The notes beneath the pieces were generated by a model that was not told where the DNA came from, did no database searches, and saw only the letters and a list, made by a program, of their open reading frames with translations. From Streptomyces sp. AM 4-1-1 (GTDB lineage: Bacteria; Actinomycetota; Actinomycetes; Streptomycetales; Streptomycetaceae): DNA of 64,000 nucleotides. The position numbers and the translations under genes are program-made. Location: the NCBI RefSeq assembly GCF_029167625.1, contig NZ_CP119145.1, forward strand, positions 1,860,001 to 1,924,000, given 5' to 3'. Numbering within the stretch: the first letter of the stretch is position 1; every line of letters starts with the position of its first letter. Shown in pieces: positions 9,934 through 19,322 of the stretch.

Positions 9934-10019
9934 GGGTGTCTCACTTACGAACTGACGTTCAGGTATTCGTACGGTTTTGGGTTTTTACGAGGATACGGAA
10001 CCCATCACCGGGGCCTGAC

Positions 10020-10098
10020 GGGGACCGGGACCCGCGTCCGGTCCTCCGCAGGTCATCGGTGCCGGGTGGGGACCGGGACCCGCGTCAGGTCCTCGGCG
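10020..10098. repeat. Imperfect 29-bp direct duplication across the RNase Z stop codon
   Basis: A 29-bp segment at 10020-10048 is repeated with few changes at 10070-10098; both begin GGGGACCGGGACCCGCGTC. The right copy lies in the last codons of the RNase Z gene and the left copy lies just beyond its stop (10053-10055). The 3' coding end has therefore been duplicated downstream. Confidence 0.7.
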
Positions 10099-10961
10099 AC
10101 GGTGAGTCCGCCCTCGTACCCCGCGGCGCGGGCCTGGGCCGCGAAGACGCCGGGGTCGTCGTAGCGCTGCGAGAAGTGGGTCAGCACGAGGTGCCGTACG
10201 CCCGCGTCGCGCGCGACCCGCCCCGCCTGGCCCGCGGTCAGATGGCCGTGGTCGGTGGCCAGCCGTTCGTCCTCGTCGAGGAAGGTCGACTCGACGGCCA
10301 GCAGATCGCAGCCCTCGGCGAGCACCCGCACACCGTCGCAGAGCCGGGTGTCCATGATGAACGCGAACCGCTGACCGCGCCGGGTCTCGGAGACGTCGTC
10401 GAGCGTGACGCCGTTCAGCTCGCCCTCGCGCGCGAGCCGGCCGACGTCGGGCCCCGCGATGCCGTGCTCGGCGAGGAGCGCGGGGAGCATCCGGCGGCCG
10501 TCCGGCTCGACGAGGCGGTAGCCGTACGACTCGACGGGGTGCGAGAGCCGGTGCGCGGAGAGGGTGTACGCGGCGGTCGAGGCCAGTACCCCGTCGGCGG
10601 CGACCGGGGCCTCGGTCAGTTCGACGGTCTCGTGGTAAGCGGTGGCGTACCGCAGCCGTTCGAAGAAGCGCTGCCCGCTCGCCGGGTAGTTGGCGGTGAC
10701 CGGGTGCGGGACCCGGTCGAGGTTGATCCGCTGGATCACCCCGGCCAGGCCCAGCGAGTGGTCGCCGTGGAAGTGCGTGACGCAGATCCGGTCGATGTCG
10801 TACGCGGCGACCCCGGCCCGCAGCATCTGCCGCTGGGTGCCCTCGCCGGGGTCGAAGAGGATGCCCTGGCCGTCCCAGCGGAGCAGATAGCCGTTGTGGT
10901 TGCGGTGCCGGGTGGGGACCTGGCTGGCGGTGCCGAGGATCACCAGTTCTCGTACGGACAA
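10053..10961 (-). CDS. rnz: Ribonuclease Z
   Basis: This 302-aa metallo-beta-lactamase-fold nuclease matures tRNA 3' ends. The [11 protein letters not shown] zinc motif is near residue 61, with the RNase Z features [10 protein letters not shown] near the N-terminus and the later D-H-G-H-L-T-A and L-T-H-F-S-Q-R-Y. No ATG or GTG lies at the expected position. A TTG at 10961, with GGAA upstream, gives the family-typical M-S-V-R-E-L-V start and length, so I use it. The gene lies 34 bp downstream of the HIT gene on the same strand. Confidence 0.9.
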   Translation of the reverse strand: MSVRELVILGTASQVPTRHRNHNGYLLRWDGQGILFDPGEGTQRQMLRAGVAAYDIDRICVTHFHGDHSLGLAGVIQRINLDRVPHPVTANYPASGQRFFERLRYATAYHETVELTEAPVAADGVLASTAAYTLSAHRLSHPVESYGYRLVEPDGRRMLPALLAEHGIAGPDVGRLAREGELNGVTLDDVSETRRGQRFAFIMDTRLCDGVRVLAEGCDLLAVESTFLDEDERLATDHGHLTAGQAGRVARDAGVRHLVLTHFSQRYDDPGVFAAQARAAGYEGGLTVAEDLTRVPVPTRHR

Positions 10962-10995
10962 GGCGGACGGTTCCGTTCCGGTGCCGTGACCGGCG

Positions 10996-11355
10996 CTAAC
11001 CGGGGGGCCACTGGAGGCCGCGGCCGCCGAGCACATGGGCGTGCGCGTGGAAGACGGTCTGTCCCGCGCCCGAACCGGTGTTGAGGATGATCCGGTAACC
11101 GCTGTCGGTGATCTTCTCGTCGGCGGCCACCTGCCCGGCCTCGCGCAGCACGTCCGCGGCGATCTGCGGTTCGGCGGCGGCGAGCGCGGCGGCGTCCGGG
11201 TGGTGGACCCGGGGGATGACGAGCACATGCGTGGGGGCCTGCGGGTTTATGTCGCGGAAGGCGACGGTCGTCGCGGTCTCCCGCACGACGGTGGCCGGGA
11301 CCTCCCCCGCGACGATCTTGCAGAACAGACAGTCGGGCTGCGGTTCTCCCGCCAT
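10996..11355 (-). CDS. HIT-family nucleotide-binding protein (HinT-like)
   Basis: This 119-aa protein has the histidine triad [11 protein letters not shown] near residue 100 and the N-terminal [10 protein letters not shown] with a potential zinc Cys pair. HinT proteins hydrolyse purine nucleoside phosphoramidates. It is in the string rsmE-HIT-RNase Z on the minus strand, a common actinobacterial order. The ATG at 11355 gives the usual length; upstream in-frame starts would add an atypical basic extension. Confidence 0.93.
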   Translation of the reverse strand: MAGEPQPDCLFCKIVAGEVPATVVRETATTVAFRDINPQAPTHVLVIPRVHHPDAAALAAAEPQIAADVLREAGQVAADEKITDSGYRIILNTGSGAGQTVFHAHAHVLGGRGLQWPPG

Positions 11356-11475
11356 GTCCGGGCCTCCTCGGCTCCTCGGCGACCACGGCCGCGGCGCGGA
11401 CATGGTCACTGCTGGTCGTCTCCGTACACACGTATGGTATCGGTCCGGTGTGGTCACCTCACGCCGGTTCCGGGC

Positions 11476-11518
11476 GCGGTACGCCGGGGGGCGGTACGCG
11501 GGGGCGGTACGCCGGGGG
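11476..11518. repeat. Tandem array (15/13/15 bp) abutting the rsmE stop codon
   Basis: Three head-to-tail copies of GCGGTACGC(C)GGGGG (11476-11490, 11491-11503, 11504-11518) end 7 bp before the rsmE stop codon at 11526-11528. This is one of several arrays in the window placed at a gene 3' end. Confidence 0.8.
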
Positions 11519-11525
11519 GCGGCCG

Positions 11526-12272
11526 TCAGCCCCAGCGTCCGGTGCGTCCCATCAGCAGCGCGGTGGCCGCCGTGCCCGCCGTGGAAGTGCGCAGCACGCT
11601 CGGTCCCAGGCGGCAGACCCGGGCGCCCGCCGCGGTGAAGGCGGCCAGTTCGTCCGGGGAGACACCGCCCTCGGGCCCGACGACCAGGACGATCCCGCCC
11701 TCGGCGGGGAGGTCCACGGTGGCCAGCGGTTCACCGGCGCACTCCGGGTCCTCGTGCAGGACGGCCGCGAAGTCCGCCGTCGCCAGGAGTCCGGCCACCC
11801 CCTTGGTCGTCATGAGGTCCATGACCTCGGGGAACAGTGCCCGGCGGGACTGCTTGCCGGCCTCCCGCGCGGTGCTGCGCCACTTGGTGAGGGCCTTCGG
11901 GCCCCGGTCACCCTTCCACTGCGTGATGCAGCGCGCGGCCTGCCACGGCACGATCGCGTCGACGCCGGTCTCCGTCATCGTCTCGACGGCGACCTCTCCC
12001 CGGTCGCCCTTGGGGAGGGCCTGGACGACGGTGATCCGGGGAGTGGGCGGGGGCTCCTCGGTGTACGCCCCCAGGCCGGTCACGACGAGCCGGTCCTTGC
12101 CCTCCGTCGCCTTGACCACACCTTCGGCCCGCCTGCCGCGGCCGTCCGTCAGGACGACGTCCTCACCGGCCCGCAGCCGCTTCACCGACACGGCGTGCCG
12201 GCCTTCGGGACCGTCCAGGACGAATTCCGGGGTCTGCGGGATGTTCTCGACGACAAAGACCGGGGCGGTCAC
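11526..12272 (-). CDS. rsmE: 16S rRNA (uracil1498-N3)-methyltransferase
   Basis: This 248-aa SPOUT-class methyltransferase modifies U1498 of 16S rRNA in the small subunit. The AdoMet-binding knot motifs are V-G-P-E-G-G-V-S-P-D-E-L near residue 195 and L-G-P-S-V-L-R-T-S-T-A near 225, and the N-terminal PUA-like part begins M-T-A-P-V-F-V-V. The GTG start has GAGGAG 6 nt upstream. In Streptomyces rsmE lies downstream of hrcA-dnaJ, as here with one gene between. Confidence 0.95.
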   Translation of the reverse strand: MTAPVFVVENIPQTPEFVLDGPEGRHAVSVKRLRAGEDVVLTDGRGRRAEGVVKATEGKDRLVVTGLGAYTEEPPPTPRITVVQALPKGDRGEVAVETMTETGVDAIVPWQAARCITQWKGDRGPKALTKWRSTAREAGKQSRRALFPEVMDLMTTKGVAGLLATADFAAVLHEDPECAGEPLATVDLPAEGGIVLVVGPEGGVSPDELAAFTAAGARVCRLGPSVLRTSTAGTAATALLMGRTGRWG

Positions 12273-12282
12273 CGGCTGCTCC

Positions 12283-12352
12283 TCGTGTGGCTCGTGTTCC
12301 TCGTGCTGCCCGTGTTCCGTGTGCTGTTCGGGTTCCTCGGGCGGGACGCCAC
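12283..12352. repeat. Low-complexity TCCTCGTG/CTCGTGT repeats upstream of rsmE
   Basis: The 97-bp gap between rsmE and the nitronate monooxygenase-like gene is mostly short variants of CTCGTGT, TCCTCGTG and CCGTGTTC. It also carries the rsmE ribosome binding site. Repeats are degenerate, with 9-12 bp spacing. Confidence 0.5.
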
Positions 12353-12369
12353 CGCCGTCGCCGGGGCGG

Positions 12370-13446
12370 TCACGGCGCGCTCCTCCGGTCCGGTGCCGTC
12401 GTCGCGGTGTCCAGTTCCTCGGCGAGCAGTCCGGTCAGCCGGGCAGCGGGCAGTTCGCGGGCCAGCCGGTGGCCCTGGCCCGCCCACAGCGCCATGCCCT
12501 GGGCGTCCCCCGCCTTCGCGGCGGCCTTGCGCAGCCCGCTCGTCAGATGGTGCACCTGGGGGTACGCGGCCGGGGCGTACGGGCCGTGTTCCCGCATGAA
12601 GCGGTTGACCAGCCCCCGGGCGGGGCGCCCGGAGAACGCCCGGGTCAGGGCGGTCCGTACGAAGAGCGGATTGGTCAGCGCCTGCTTGTGCAGCGGATGG
12701 GCCCCGGACTCGGGACAGCCCAGGAACGCCGTGCCGAACTGCGCCGCCTCCGCGCCCGCCGCCAGCACCGCCGCGATCTGCGAGCCGCGCATCAGTCCGC
12801 CCGCCGCGATGACCGGCAGCTGTGAGGTCTCCCGGACCTGCGTGACGAGGGAGAGCAGCCCGATGCCGGTGTGGTCGGTCTGGGGGTCGTCGCGGTGCGT
12901 CGACTGGTGGCCGCCCGCCTCGATGCCCTGGACGCAGACCGCGTCGGCGCCCGCCCACTGGGCGGCCTGCGCCTCCTCGGGCGTGGTGACCGTGACGACG
13001 GTGAACGTACCGGTCCTGGCGAACGCGTCGAGGGTGTCGCGGGTGGGGCAGCCGAAGGTGAAGGAGACGACCGGGACCGGGTCCTCCAGCAGGATCGCCA
13101 GCTTCGCCTCGTAACCGTCGTCGTCGCCCGCCGCGTCCGGGTCGCCGAGCGGGGTCTCGTACCAGGCGGCCTCGCCCGCGAGCTGGTGCCGGTACACCTC
13201 GACGGCGCTCGGGTCGCCGAGACCCGACTGCGGCATGAAGAGGTTGACGCCGAACGGGCTACCGGTCAGCGCGCGTACCTGCTTGATCTCGTTGTACATG
13301 CCGTCCGCCGTCTTGTACCCGGCGGCGAGGAAGCCGAGCCCACCGCCCTCGGCGACGGCCGCCGCGAGCTGCGGGCATGACGCTCCGCCCGCCATCGGGG
13401 CCTGCACGATCGGATACCGGCAGAGATCGGTCAACGCGGAGGACAT
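12370..13446 (-). CDS. Nitronate monooxygenase-like FMN-dependent TIM-barrel oxidase
   Basis: This 358-aa protein fits the NMO/2-nitropropane dioxygenase fold. It starts with Y-P-I-V-Q-A-P-M-A-G-G, has G-F-L-A-A-G-Y near 40, the phosphate-binding V-C-V-Q-G-I-E-A-G-G-H with the catalytic-type His near 185, and V-I-A-A-G-G-L-M-R-G near 215. The family oxidises alkyl nitronates using FMN; some members instead serve as enoyl reductases, so the physiological substrate is open. It lies between dnaJ and rsmE on the same strand. Confidence 0.88.
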   Translation of the reverse strand: MSSALTDLCRYPIVQAPMAGGASCPQLAAAVAEGGGLGFLAAGYKTADGMYNEIKQVRALTGSPFGVNLFMPQSGLGDPSAVEVYRHQLAGEAAWYETPLGDPDAAGDDDGYEAKLAILLEDPVPVVSFTFGCPTRDTLDAFARTGTFTVVTVTTPEEAQAAQWAGADAVCVQGIEAGGHQSTHRDDPQTDHTGIGLLSLVTQVRETSQLPVIAAGGLMRGSQIAAVLAAGAEAAQFGTAFLGCPESGAHPLHKQALTNPLFVRTALTRAFSGRPARGLVNRFMREHGPYAPAAYPQVHHLTSGLRKAAAKAGDAQGMALWAGQGHRLARELPAARLTGLLAEELDTATTAPDRRSAP

Positions 13447-13624
13447 GTCAGCATCGTGTCACGTCCCGTGCGGGCCCCCGCATCAGGCCCCGCGGGCGCG
13501 TGGAGGAGGCGGACCGGGTCCCGGGCGGTCGTCGCCGGCCCGGCCCGGACACACCGACCGCCCGCCGGTCCATGACCTGCGGGCGGTACGGGAGTTCGGC
13601 CGGGCTGCCCGGCCATCGGGCGCG

Positions 13625-14764
13625 TCAGCGTCCGTTGAAGGCGTCCTTCAGCCGGGAGAACAGGCCCTGCTGCCCCGGCTGGAACTGCCCGAGGGGCCGC
13701 TCCTCGCCGCGCAGCTTCGCCAGCTCCCGCATCAGCCGCTCCTGCTCCGGGTCCATCTTCGACGGGGTGACCACCTCGACGTGCACGATGAGATCGCCAC
13801 GGCCGCCGCCCCGCAGATGCGTGATGCCGCGCCCGTGCAGGGGAACCGACTGGCCGGACTGGGTGCCCGGCCGGATGTCGACCTCCTCCGGACCGTCCAG
13901 CGTCTCCAGCGGCACCTTCGTGCCGAGCGCCGCCGCCGTCATCGGGAGGGTGACCGTGCAGTGCAGATCGTCGCCGCGCCGCTGGAACACCGTGTGCGGC
14001 AGCTCGTGGATCTCGACGTACAGATCGCCGGCCGGGCCGCCGCCGGGGCCGACCTCGCCCTCACCCGCGAGCTGGATGCGGGTGCCGTTGTCGACACCGG
14101 CCGGGATCTTCACGGTGAGCGTGCGCCGGGAGCGGATGCGTCCGTCGCCGGCGCACTCCGGGCACGGGGTCGGCACGACCGTGCCGAAGCCCTGGCACTG
14201 CGGGCAGGGCCGCGAGGTCATGACCTGGCCCAGGAAGGACCGGGTGACCTGGGAGACCTCGCCACGGCCGCGGCACATGTCACAGGTCTGGGCGGAGGTG
14301 CCGGGTGCGGCGCCCTCGCCGTTGCAGGTCGCACAGACGACGGCCGTGTCGACCTGGATGTCCTTGGTCGTGCCGAACGCCGCCTCGGCGAGATCGATCT
14401 CCAGCCGGATCATCGCGTCCTGGCCGCGCCGGGTGCGCGAGCGGGGCCCGCGCTGCGACGCCGTACCGAAGAACGCGTCCATGATGTCGGAGAAGTTGCC
14501 GAAGCCCCCGGCCCCGAAGCCGCCCGCGCCACCGGCGCCGCCCGACGAGGACAGCGGGTCCCCGCCGAGGTCGTAGACCTGCTTCTTCTGCGGGTCCGAC
14601 AGCACCTCGTAAGCGGCGTTGATCTCCTTGAACCGCTCCTGGGTCTTCGGATCGGGGTTCACATCCGGGTGCAGCTCGCGCGCGAGCCGCCGGAATGCCT
14701 TCTTGATCTCGTCCTGAGGTGCGTCGCGGCGCACGCCGAGTACGGCGTAGTAGTCCGTGGCCAC
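13625..14764 (-). CDS. dnaJ: Chaperone DnaJ (second DnaJ, hrcA-linked)
   Basis: This 379-aa co-chaperone has a J domain with H32-P33-D34, a Gly/Phe-rich linker around residues 75-95, four zinc-finger repeats (C-A-T-C-N-G-E-G, C-D-M-C-R-G-R-G, C-P-Q-C-Q-G-F-G, C-P-E-C-A-G-D-G) and a C-terminal substrate-binding part. It stimulates DnaK ATPase. The GTG start directly follows the hrcA TAA with GGAG inside the hrcA end, so it is translated from the hrcA transcript and falls under CIRCE control. Streptomyces usually has another dnaJ in the dnaK operon. Confidence 0.97.
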   Translation of the reverse strand: MATDYYAVLGVRRDAPQDEIKKAFRRLARELHPDVNPDPKTQERFKEINAAYEVLSDPQKKQVYDLGGDPLSSSGGAGGAGGFGAGGFGNFSDIMDAFFGTASQRGPRSRTRRGQDAMIRLEIDLAEAAFGTTKDIQVDTAVVCATCNGEGAAPGTSAQTCDMCRGRGEVSQVTRSFLGQVMTSRPCPQCQGFGTVVPTPCPECAGDGRIRSRRTLTVKIPAGVDNGTRIQLAGEGEVGPGGGPAGDLYVEIHELPHTVFQRRGDDLHCTVTLPMTAAALGTKVPLETLDGPEEVDIRPGTQSGQSVPLHGRGITHLRGGGRGDLIVHVEVVTPSKMDPEQERLMRELAKLRGEERPLGQFQPGQQGLFSRLKDAFNGR

Positions 14765-15781
14765 TTACGACTCCGCCAGGATCTGTCCGACGTAACGTGC
14801 CACTGCGCGTACCGCTCCCATCGTTCCGGGGTAGTCCATGCGGGTCGGTCCGACCACGCCGAGTTTGGCGACTGCTTCGTCGCCCGAACCGTAGCCGACC
14901 GCGACGACGGACGTGGAGTTGAGCCCCTCGTGGGCGTTCTCGTGCCCGATACGTACGGTCATGCCCGGGTCCGTCGCCTCGCCGAGCAACTTCAGCAGCA
15001 CGACCTGCTCCTCCAGCGCCTCCAGCACCGGCCGGATCATCACGGGGAAGTCGTGCCCGAAGCGGGTGAGGTTGGAGGTGCCGCCGATCATCAGCCGCTC
15101 CTCCGTCTCCTCGACGAGGGATTCGAGCAGGATCGACAGCACCGTGGCCACCGTGCCACGGTCCTCGCTGTCGAAGGATTCCGGCAGGTCCTGCACCAGC
15201 TGCGGGACGTCCGAGAAGCGGCGTCCGACGACCCGGCTGTTGAGCCGGGCCCGCAGATCGGCGAGAGAGGTCTCACCGAACGGCGCGGGGCAGTCGATCA
15301 TGCGCTGTTCGACCCGGCCGGTGTCCGTGATCAGGACGAGCATCAGCCGGGCGGGCGCCAGCGACAGCAGCTCCACGTGCCGCACCGTCGAGCGGGTCAG
15401 CGAGGGGTACTGCACGACGGCGACCTGCCGGGTCAGCTGCGCCAGCAGCCGTACCGTACGGCCCACCACGTCGTCGAGGTCGACCGCGCCGTCGAGGAAA
15501 TTCTGGATGGCCCGGCGCTCCGGTGGCGACAGGGGCTTGACGCCCGCGAGCCGGTCGACGAAGAGGCGGTAGCCCTTGTCCGTCGGAATGCGTCCCGCGC
15601 TGGTGTGCGGCTGGGCGATGAAACCCTCGTCCTCCAGCACCGCCATGTCGTTGCGCACCGTGGCCGGGGAGACCCCGAGCTTGTGCCGCTCCGTGAGCGC
15701 CTTGGAGCCGACGGGCTCCTCGGTGCCGACGTAGTCCTGGACGATGGCGCGCAGCACTTCGAGTCTGCGTTCACTGAGCAC
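14765..15781 (-). CDS. hrcA: Heat-inducible transcription repressor HrcA
   Basis: This 338-aa repressor binds CIRCE elements and loses activity on heat or GroEL shortage. The N-terminal winged helix includes E-P-V-G-S-K-A-L and [11 protein letters not shown] near residues 20-45, followed by the GAF-like and dimerisation domains ([14 protein letters not shown] region near 270). The GTG at 15781 gives the standard length. A perfect CIRCE inverted repeat lies 47 bp upstream, so the operon is autoregulated. dnaJ follows without a gap. Confidence 0.97.
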   Translation of the reverse strand: MLSERRLEVLRAIVQDYVGTEEPVGSKALTERHKLGVSPATVRNDMAVLEDEGFIAQPHTSAGRIPTDKGYRLFVDRLAGVKPLSPPERRAIQNFLDGAVDLDDVVGRTVRLLAQLTRQVAVVQYPSLTRSTVRHVELLSLAPARLMLVLITDTGRVEQRMIDCPAPFGETSLADLRARLNSRVVGRRFSDVPQLVQDLPESFDSEDRGTVATVLSILLESLVEETEERLMIGGTSNLTRFGHDFPVMIRPVLEALEEQVVLLKLLGEATDPGMTVRIGHENAHEGLNSTSVVAVGYGSGDEAVAKLGVVGPTRMDYPGTMGAVRAVARYVGQILAES

Positions 15782-15827
15782 CGCGCACACCTCCCACTGT
15801 CGTTCCTCGGTGGTTCTCCGGAATTCC

Positions 15828-15854
15828 TTGGCACTCTGTGCGGGTGAGTGCCAA
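15828..15854. promoter_or_regulatory. CIRCE operator of hrcA-dnaJ
   Basis: TTGGCACTC (15828-15836), a 9-nt spacer and GAGTGCCAA (15846-15854) form a perfect 9-9-9 inverted repeat. It matches the CIRCE consensus TTAGCACTC-N9-GAGTGCTAA with the matched A/T to G/C change found in high-G+C genomes. It lies upstream of hrcA and is the expected HrcA binding site. Confidence 0.95.
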
Positions 15855-15956
15855 CGAGTCCTCCGGTCAGTGTACGGGGGTGGGGTGGGGGCCGGGCAAG
15901 GGCGACCGGCCAGGCCACCCCGGGGCCCGGCGGACCACTGTCGATAGCGTCGTCGT

Positions 15957-16685
15957 ATGAACGTCTCTTGGGAAGAGTCCGGCTGGGAGCGACTTGGTGA
16001 AGGCGTGGGCCGGCGACGGCTCCCGGGGTGGGACGCGACGGTCACGCTGGTGGCCGGAGCGGACGGGGTGCTGCTCTGCGACACCGGCTCGACGCTCCGG
16101 GAGGGCGTCGAACTGCGGGGCCGGGCCGAGGCGCTGCTCGGCCGGAGGGTGACGCATGTCGCACTGACGCATCCGCACTTCGACCATGTGCTGGGCACGG
16201 CGGCCTTCGCCGGGGTCGAGGTGTACGGGGCGGTCGGGATCGCGGACCGGCTGAGGCGCGGGTCGGAGGAACTGTACGCGGACGCGGTGCGCCACGGCGT
16301 GCCCGAACGGGAGGCGGCGGAGGCCGTCGACACGCTGGTGGTCCCGCGCCACGAGGTGTCCGGGGAACGGACGCTCGATCTGGGCGGTGGCCGTCGGCTG
16401 CTGCTCGCCGCCGTCGGACCGGGACACACCGGGCACGATCTGGCGGTGCTGGTGCCCGGGGCGGCGGGCGGCCCGGCCGTGGTGCTCTGCGGCGACCTGG
16501 TGGAGGAGTCCGGCGAACCGCAGGCGGGCCCGGACGCGGTTCCCTCCCGGTGGCCCGCCGCGCTGGACCGGCTGCTGGCGCTGGGCGGCGAGAGCGCGCT
16601 GTACGTGCCGGGGCACGGGGCGGTGGTGGACGCGGCGTTCGTGCGGGCGCAGCGCGATCTGCTGGCGGACCGCTTCGGCGGGTGA
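15957..16685 (+). CDS. MBL-fold metallo-hydrolase
   Basis: This 242-aa metallo-beta-lactamase-fold protein has the motif [11 protein letters not shown] near residue 72 (H-x-H-x-D-H with Pro in the second position), a later [16 protein letters not shown] and Y-V-P-G-H-G. All metal ligands seem present. Its substrate is unknown; it could be a glyoxalase II-like or lactonase-like hydrolase. It is divergent from hrcA across about 100 bp. The last codons (D-R-F-G-G-stop) fall in the first unit of a 36-bp tandem repeat. Confidence 0.85.
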   Translation: MNVSWEESGWERLGEGVGRRRLPGWDATVTLVAGADGVLLCDTGSTLREGVELRGRAEALLGRRVTHVALTHPHFDHVLGTAAFAGVEVYGAVGIADRLRRGSEELYADAVRHGVPEREAAEAVDTLVVPRHEVSGERTLDLGGGRRLLLAAVGPGHTGHDLAVLVPGAAGGPAVVLCGDLVEESGEPQAGPDAVPSRWPAALDRLLALGGESALYVPGHGAVVDAAFVRAQRDLLADRFGG

Positions 16686-16795
16686 GGGGCGGGAACCGGG
16701 GCTGACCGCTTCGGCGGGTGAGGGGCGGGAACCGGGGCTGACCGCTCCGGCGGGTGAGGGGCGGGAACCGGGGCTGACCGCTCCGGCGGGTGAGC
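16668..16795. repeat. 36-bp tandem repeat (about 3.5 copies) spanning a stop codon
   Basis: Units at 16668-16703, 16704-16739 and 16740-16775 and a partial fourth from 16776 are nearly identical and start GACCGCTTCGGCGGGTGAGG. The first unit contains the last codons and stop of the MBL hydrolase, so each further copy repeats that stop downstream. No spacers are present, so it is not CRISPR. Confidence 0.92.
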
Positions 16796-16968
16796 GGTGA
16801 GCGGCGGACGGCCGGGGACGGGGCGCTTCGGCGTGCCGTCAGCTTTCGCGATCCACGGCCGTTCCCGTCCCACGGCTCCCCCGCTTCGGGGAACGGGCTC
16901 CCGACACCCCGCGACGCCGCTCGCCGATCCGCACTCCCTGTCGCGGGAGAGGCCGTTATCGTCGTGCA

Positions 16969-17808
16969 ATGCGCAGCTACCAACCGGACCTGACTCCGCC
17001 GTGGAAGAGGTCCGCCCCCGTGCCCGAGGTCCCCGCCGATCCCGATCTGGTCGTGGAGGAGGTCTCGACGGGCTTCTGCGGTGCGGTGGTCCGCTGCGAG
17101 AAGACCGCGCAGGGACCGACGGTGACCCTGGAGGACCGGTTCGGCAAGCACCGGGTGTTCCCGATGGAGCCGCGCGGGTTCCTGCTGGAGGGCAGGGTCG
17201 TCACCCTCGTACGCCCGTCGGCGACCGCGCCCGCACCGGTCCGGCCGTCCCGTACGGCGTCGGGTTCGGTGGCGGTTCCCGGGGCGCGGGCCAGGGTGGC
17301 ACGGGCCGGGCGGATCTACGTGGAGGGCAGGCACGACGCGGAGCTGGTCGAGCGGGTCTGGGGCGACGATCTGCGGATCGAGGGGGTGGTCGTGGAGTAT
17401 CTGGAGGGCATCGACGACCTCCCGGCGATCGTCCGCGAGTTCGCCCCCGACGCGGGGGCCCGGCTCGGGGTGCTGGTCGACCATCTGGTCCCGGGGTCGA
17501 AGGAGTCGCGGATCGCCGCCCAGGTCTCGGACCCGGACGTGCTGGTGGCCGGACACCCGTACATCGATGTCTGGGAGGCGGTGAAGCCGTCGTCGGTGGG
17601 GATCGCGGCCTGGCCGGTGGTGCCGCGCGGGCAGGACTGGAAGACGGGGGTGTGCCGGGCGCTGGGCTGGCCGGACAACACGGGCGCGGCCTGGCAGCAC
17701 ATCCTGTCGAGGGTCCACTCGTACCGCGACCTGGAACCGGCGCTGCTGGGCCGGGTCGAGGAACTGATCGACTTCGTCACGGCGCCGGAGGACCAGCGGC
17801 GGGGATGA
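16969..17808 (+). CDS. DUF3097 family protein
   Basis: This 279-aa actinobacterial protein belongs to the DUF3097 family, recognised by its N-terminal Y-x-P-D-L-T-P-P-W and [14 protein letters not shown]. The part from residue 112, with V-E-G-R-H-D-A-E and later [13 protein letters not shown], resembles a TOPRIM-like nucleotidyl or phosphoryl-transfer core (E then D-x-x). That link is my inference. The C-terminal half ends in [10 protein letters not shown]. It may be RNA- or DNA-related, but no function is established. Confidence 0.85.
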   Translation: MRSYQPDLTPPWKRSAPVPEVPADPDLVVEEVSTGFCGAVVRCEKTAQGPTVTLEDRFGKHRVFPMEPRGFLLEGRVVTLVRPSATAPAPVRPSRTASGSVAVPGARARVARAGRIYVEGRHDAELVERVWGDDLRIEGVVVEYLEGIDDLPAIVREFAPDAGARLGVLVDHLVPGSKESRIAAQVSDPDVLVAGHPYIDVWEAVKPSSVGIAAWPVVPRGQDWKTGVCRALGWPDNTGAAWQHILSRVHSYRDLEPALLGRVEELIDFVTAPEDQRRG

Positions 17809-17847
17809 GACGGGACCGGTGAGGTCCGTCGCCGGTCCCGGCCCCGT

Positions 17848-19080
17848 TCAGTCCACCAGGTCCCGCACCACCGCGTCCGCCAGCAACCGCCCGCGCAGCG
17901 TCAGCACCGCGCGCCCCTCCCCGTACGGCTGCTCCTGAAGCAGTCCGTCCCGGACCGCGCGCCCCGCCGCCGCGAGTCCCGCGGGGGCCAGCAGGGAGAG
18001 CGGGCAGCCGTCCACGAGCCGCAGCTCCAGCAAAATGCGTTCGACCCGGCGGTCCTCGTCGGAGAGGACTTCGCGCCCGGCACCGGGCGACCGCCCCTCG
18101 GACAGGGCCTGCGCGTATGCCCCCGGGTGCTTGACGTTCCACCAGCGCACCCCGCCGACGTGGCTGTGGGCGCCGGGGCCCGCGCCCCACCAGTCGGCGC
18201 CGCGCCAGTACAGCTCGTTGTGCAGGCAGCGGCCCTCGGGGGTGCGGGACCAGTTGGAGACCTCGTACCAGGAGTAGCCCGCGGCGGCCATCGTCCCGTC
18301 CGCGATGAGGTACCGGTCGGCGTGCGCGTCGTCGTCCGTCATCGGGATCTCACCGCGGCGGATGCGGCGGGCCAGCCCGGTGCCTTCCTCGACGATCAAC
18401 GCGTACGCCGACACATGGTCGGGGCCGGCGCCGATCGCCGCGTCGAGGGAGGCCCGCCAGTCGTCGTCGGTCTCCCCCGGTGTGCCGTAGATCAGATCGA
18501 GGTTGACGTGCTCGAAACCCGCCTCCCGGGCCTCGGCGACGCACGCCTCGGGCCGGCCGGGGGTGTGCTTCCGGTCCAGGATCTTCAGCACGTGCTGCCG
18601 GGCGCTCTGCATGCCGAAGCTGATCCGGTTGAATCCCCCCTCCCTGAGCGTCGCCAGGTACGCCGGACCGACCGACTCCGGGTTGGCCTCGGTGGTGATC
18701 TCGGCGTCGTCCGCGAGCCCGAACTCGTCACGGATCGCCCCCAGCATCCGTACGAGATCACCGGCCGCGAGCAGTGTCGGCGTGCCGCCTCCGACGAACA
18801 CCGTGCGGACCGGGCGCGGGTCGTCACCGAGGACCTTGCGGGCTTGGCGGACCTCCTCGATCAGATGCGCGGCGTAGTTGTCCCGGGAGGCCAGGGCGCC
18901 CCCGGAGCCGCGCAGCTCGGTGGCGGTGTACGTGTTGAAGTCGCAGTAGCCGCAGCGGGACGCGCAGTACGGCACATGCAGATAGAAGCCGAGCGGCCGG
19001 TCGGCGGCGCCTTCCAGGGCATGGCGGGGCAGGGCCCCGTCCTCGGGCACGGGTTCACCATCGGGCAGTACGGAAGGCAT
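17848..19080 (-). CDS. hemW: Radical SAM heme chaperone HemW
   Basis: This 410-aa radical SAM protein has C39, C43 and C46 in Y-C-A-S-R-C-G-Y-C-D-F, the fourth HemW cysteine position being Phe48-adjacent as usual, and G-G-G-T-P-T-L-L for AdoMet binding. HemW inserts heme into respiratory proteins and was long mislabelled as oxygen-independent coproporphyrinogen oxidase. The C-terminal HemN domain is present. The ATG at 19080 matches family N-termini; an ATG three codons upstream (19089) is possible. Its upstream region is filled with tandem arrays. Confidence 0.93.
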   Translation of the reverse strand: MPSVLPDGEPVPEDGALPRHALEGAADRPLGFYLHVPYCASRCGYCDFNTYTATELRGSGGALASRDNYAAHLIEEVRQARKVLGDDPRPVRTVFVGGGTPTLLAAGDLVRMLGAIRDEFGLADDAEITTEANPESVGPAYLATLREGGFNRISFGMQSARQHVLKILDRKHTPGRPEACVAEAREAGFEHVNLDLIYGTPGETDDDWRASLDAAIGAGPDHVSAYALIVEEGTGLARRIRRGEIPMTDDDAHADRYLIADGTMAAAGYSWYEVSNWSRTPEGRCLHNELYWRGADWWGAGPGAHSHVGGVRWWNVKHPGAYAQALSEGRSPGAGREVLSDEDRRVERILLELRLVDGCPLSLLAPAGLAAAGRAVRDGLLQEQPYGEGRAVLTLRGRLLADAVVRDLVD

Positions 19081-19148
19081 ACCCACCATTGTCCCTCGCC
19101 GCCGACCGGACCGGGCCCGCCACCGGTTCGGCCGGCCCGCGCGGGCCG

Positions 19149-19260
19149 GCCCAGGGCGAACCCCGTCCAGGGCGGAGCCGGCCCAGGGCGGGACCGGCCC
19201 AGGGCGGAGCCGGTCCAGGGCGGGACCGGCCCAGGGCGGAGCCGGTCCAGGGCGGGACCG
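19149..19260. repeat. 16-bp tandem array, 7 copies
   Basis: Seven consecutive 16-bp units alternate between GCCCAGGGCGGAGCCG and GTCCAGGGCGGGACCG, running 19149-19260. Two more copies occur at about 19293-19322. The array lies upstream of hemW on the complementary strand and does not encode an evident protein. Confidence 0.93.
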
Positions 19261-19322
19261 AATCGGTGGCGGGCCCGGTCCGCGGCCGGCCTTGTCCAGG
19301 GCGAACCCCGTCCAGGGCGGAC

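Noticed and set aside
13523..13563. Terminator after dnaJ (8-bp arms GGGCGGTC and GACCGCCC)
   Set aside because: The loop is 25 nt and competing pairings are common in this G/C-rich stretch, so the hairpin is not better than background.
16668..16795. 36-bp repeats considered as a CRISPR array
   Set aside because: Units are directly adjacent with no spacers, the repeat spans a gene's stop codon, and no cas genes are present anywhere in the window.
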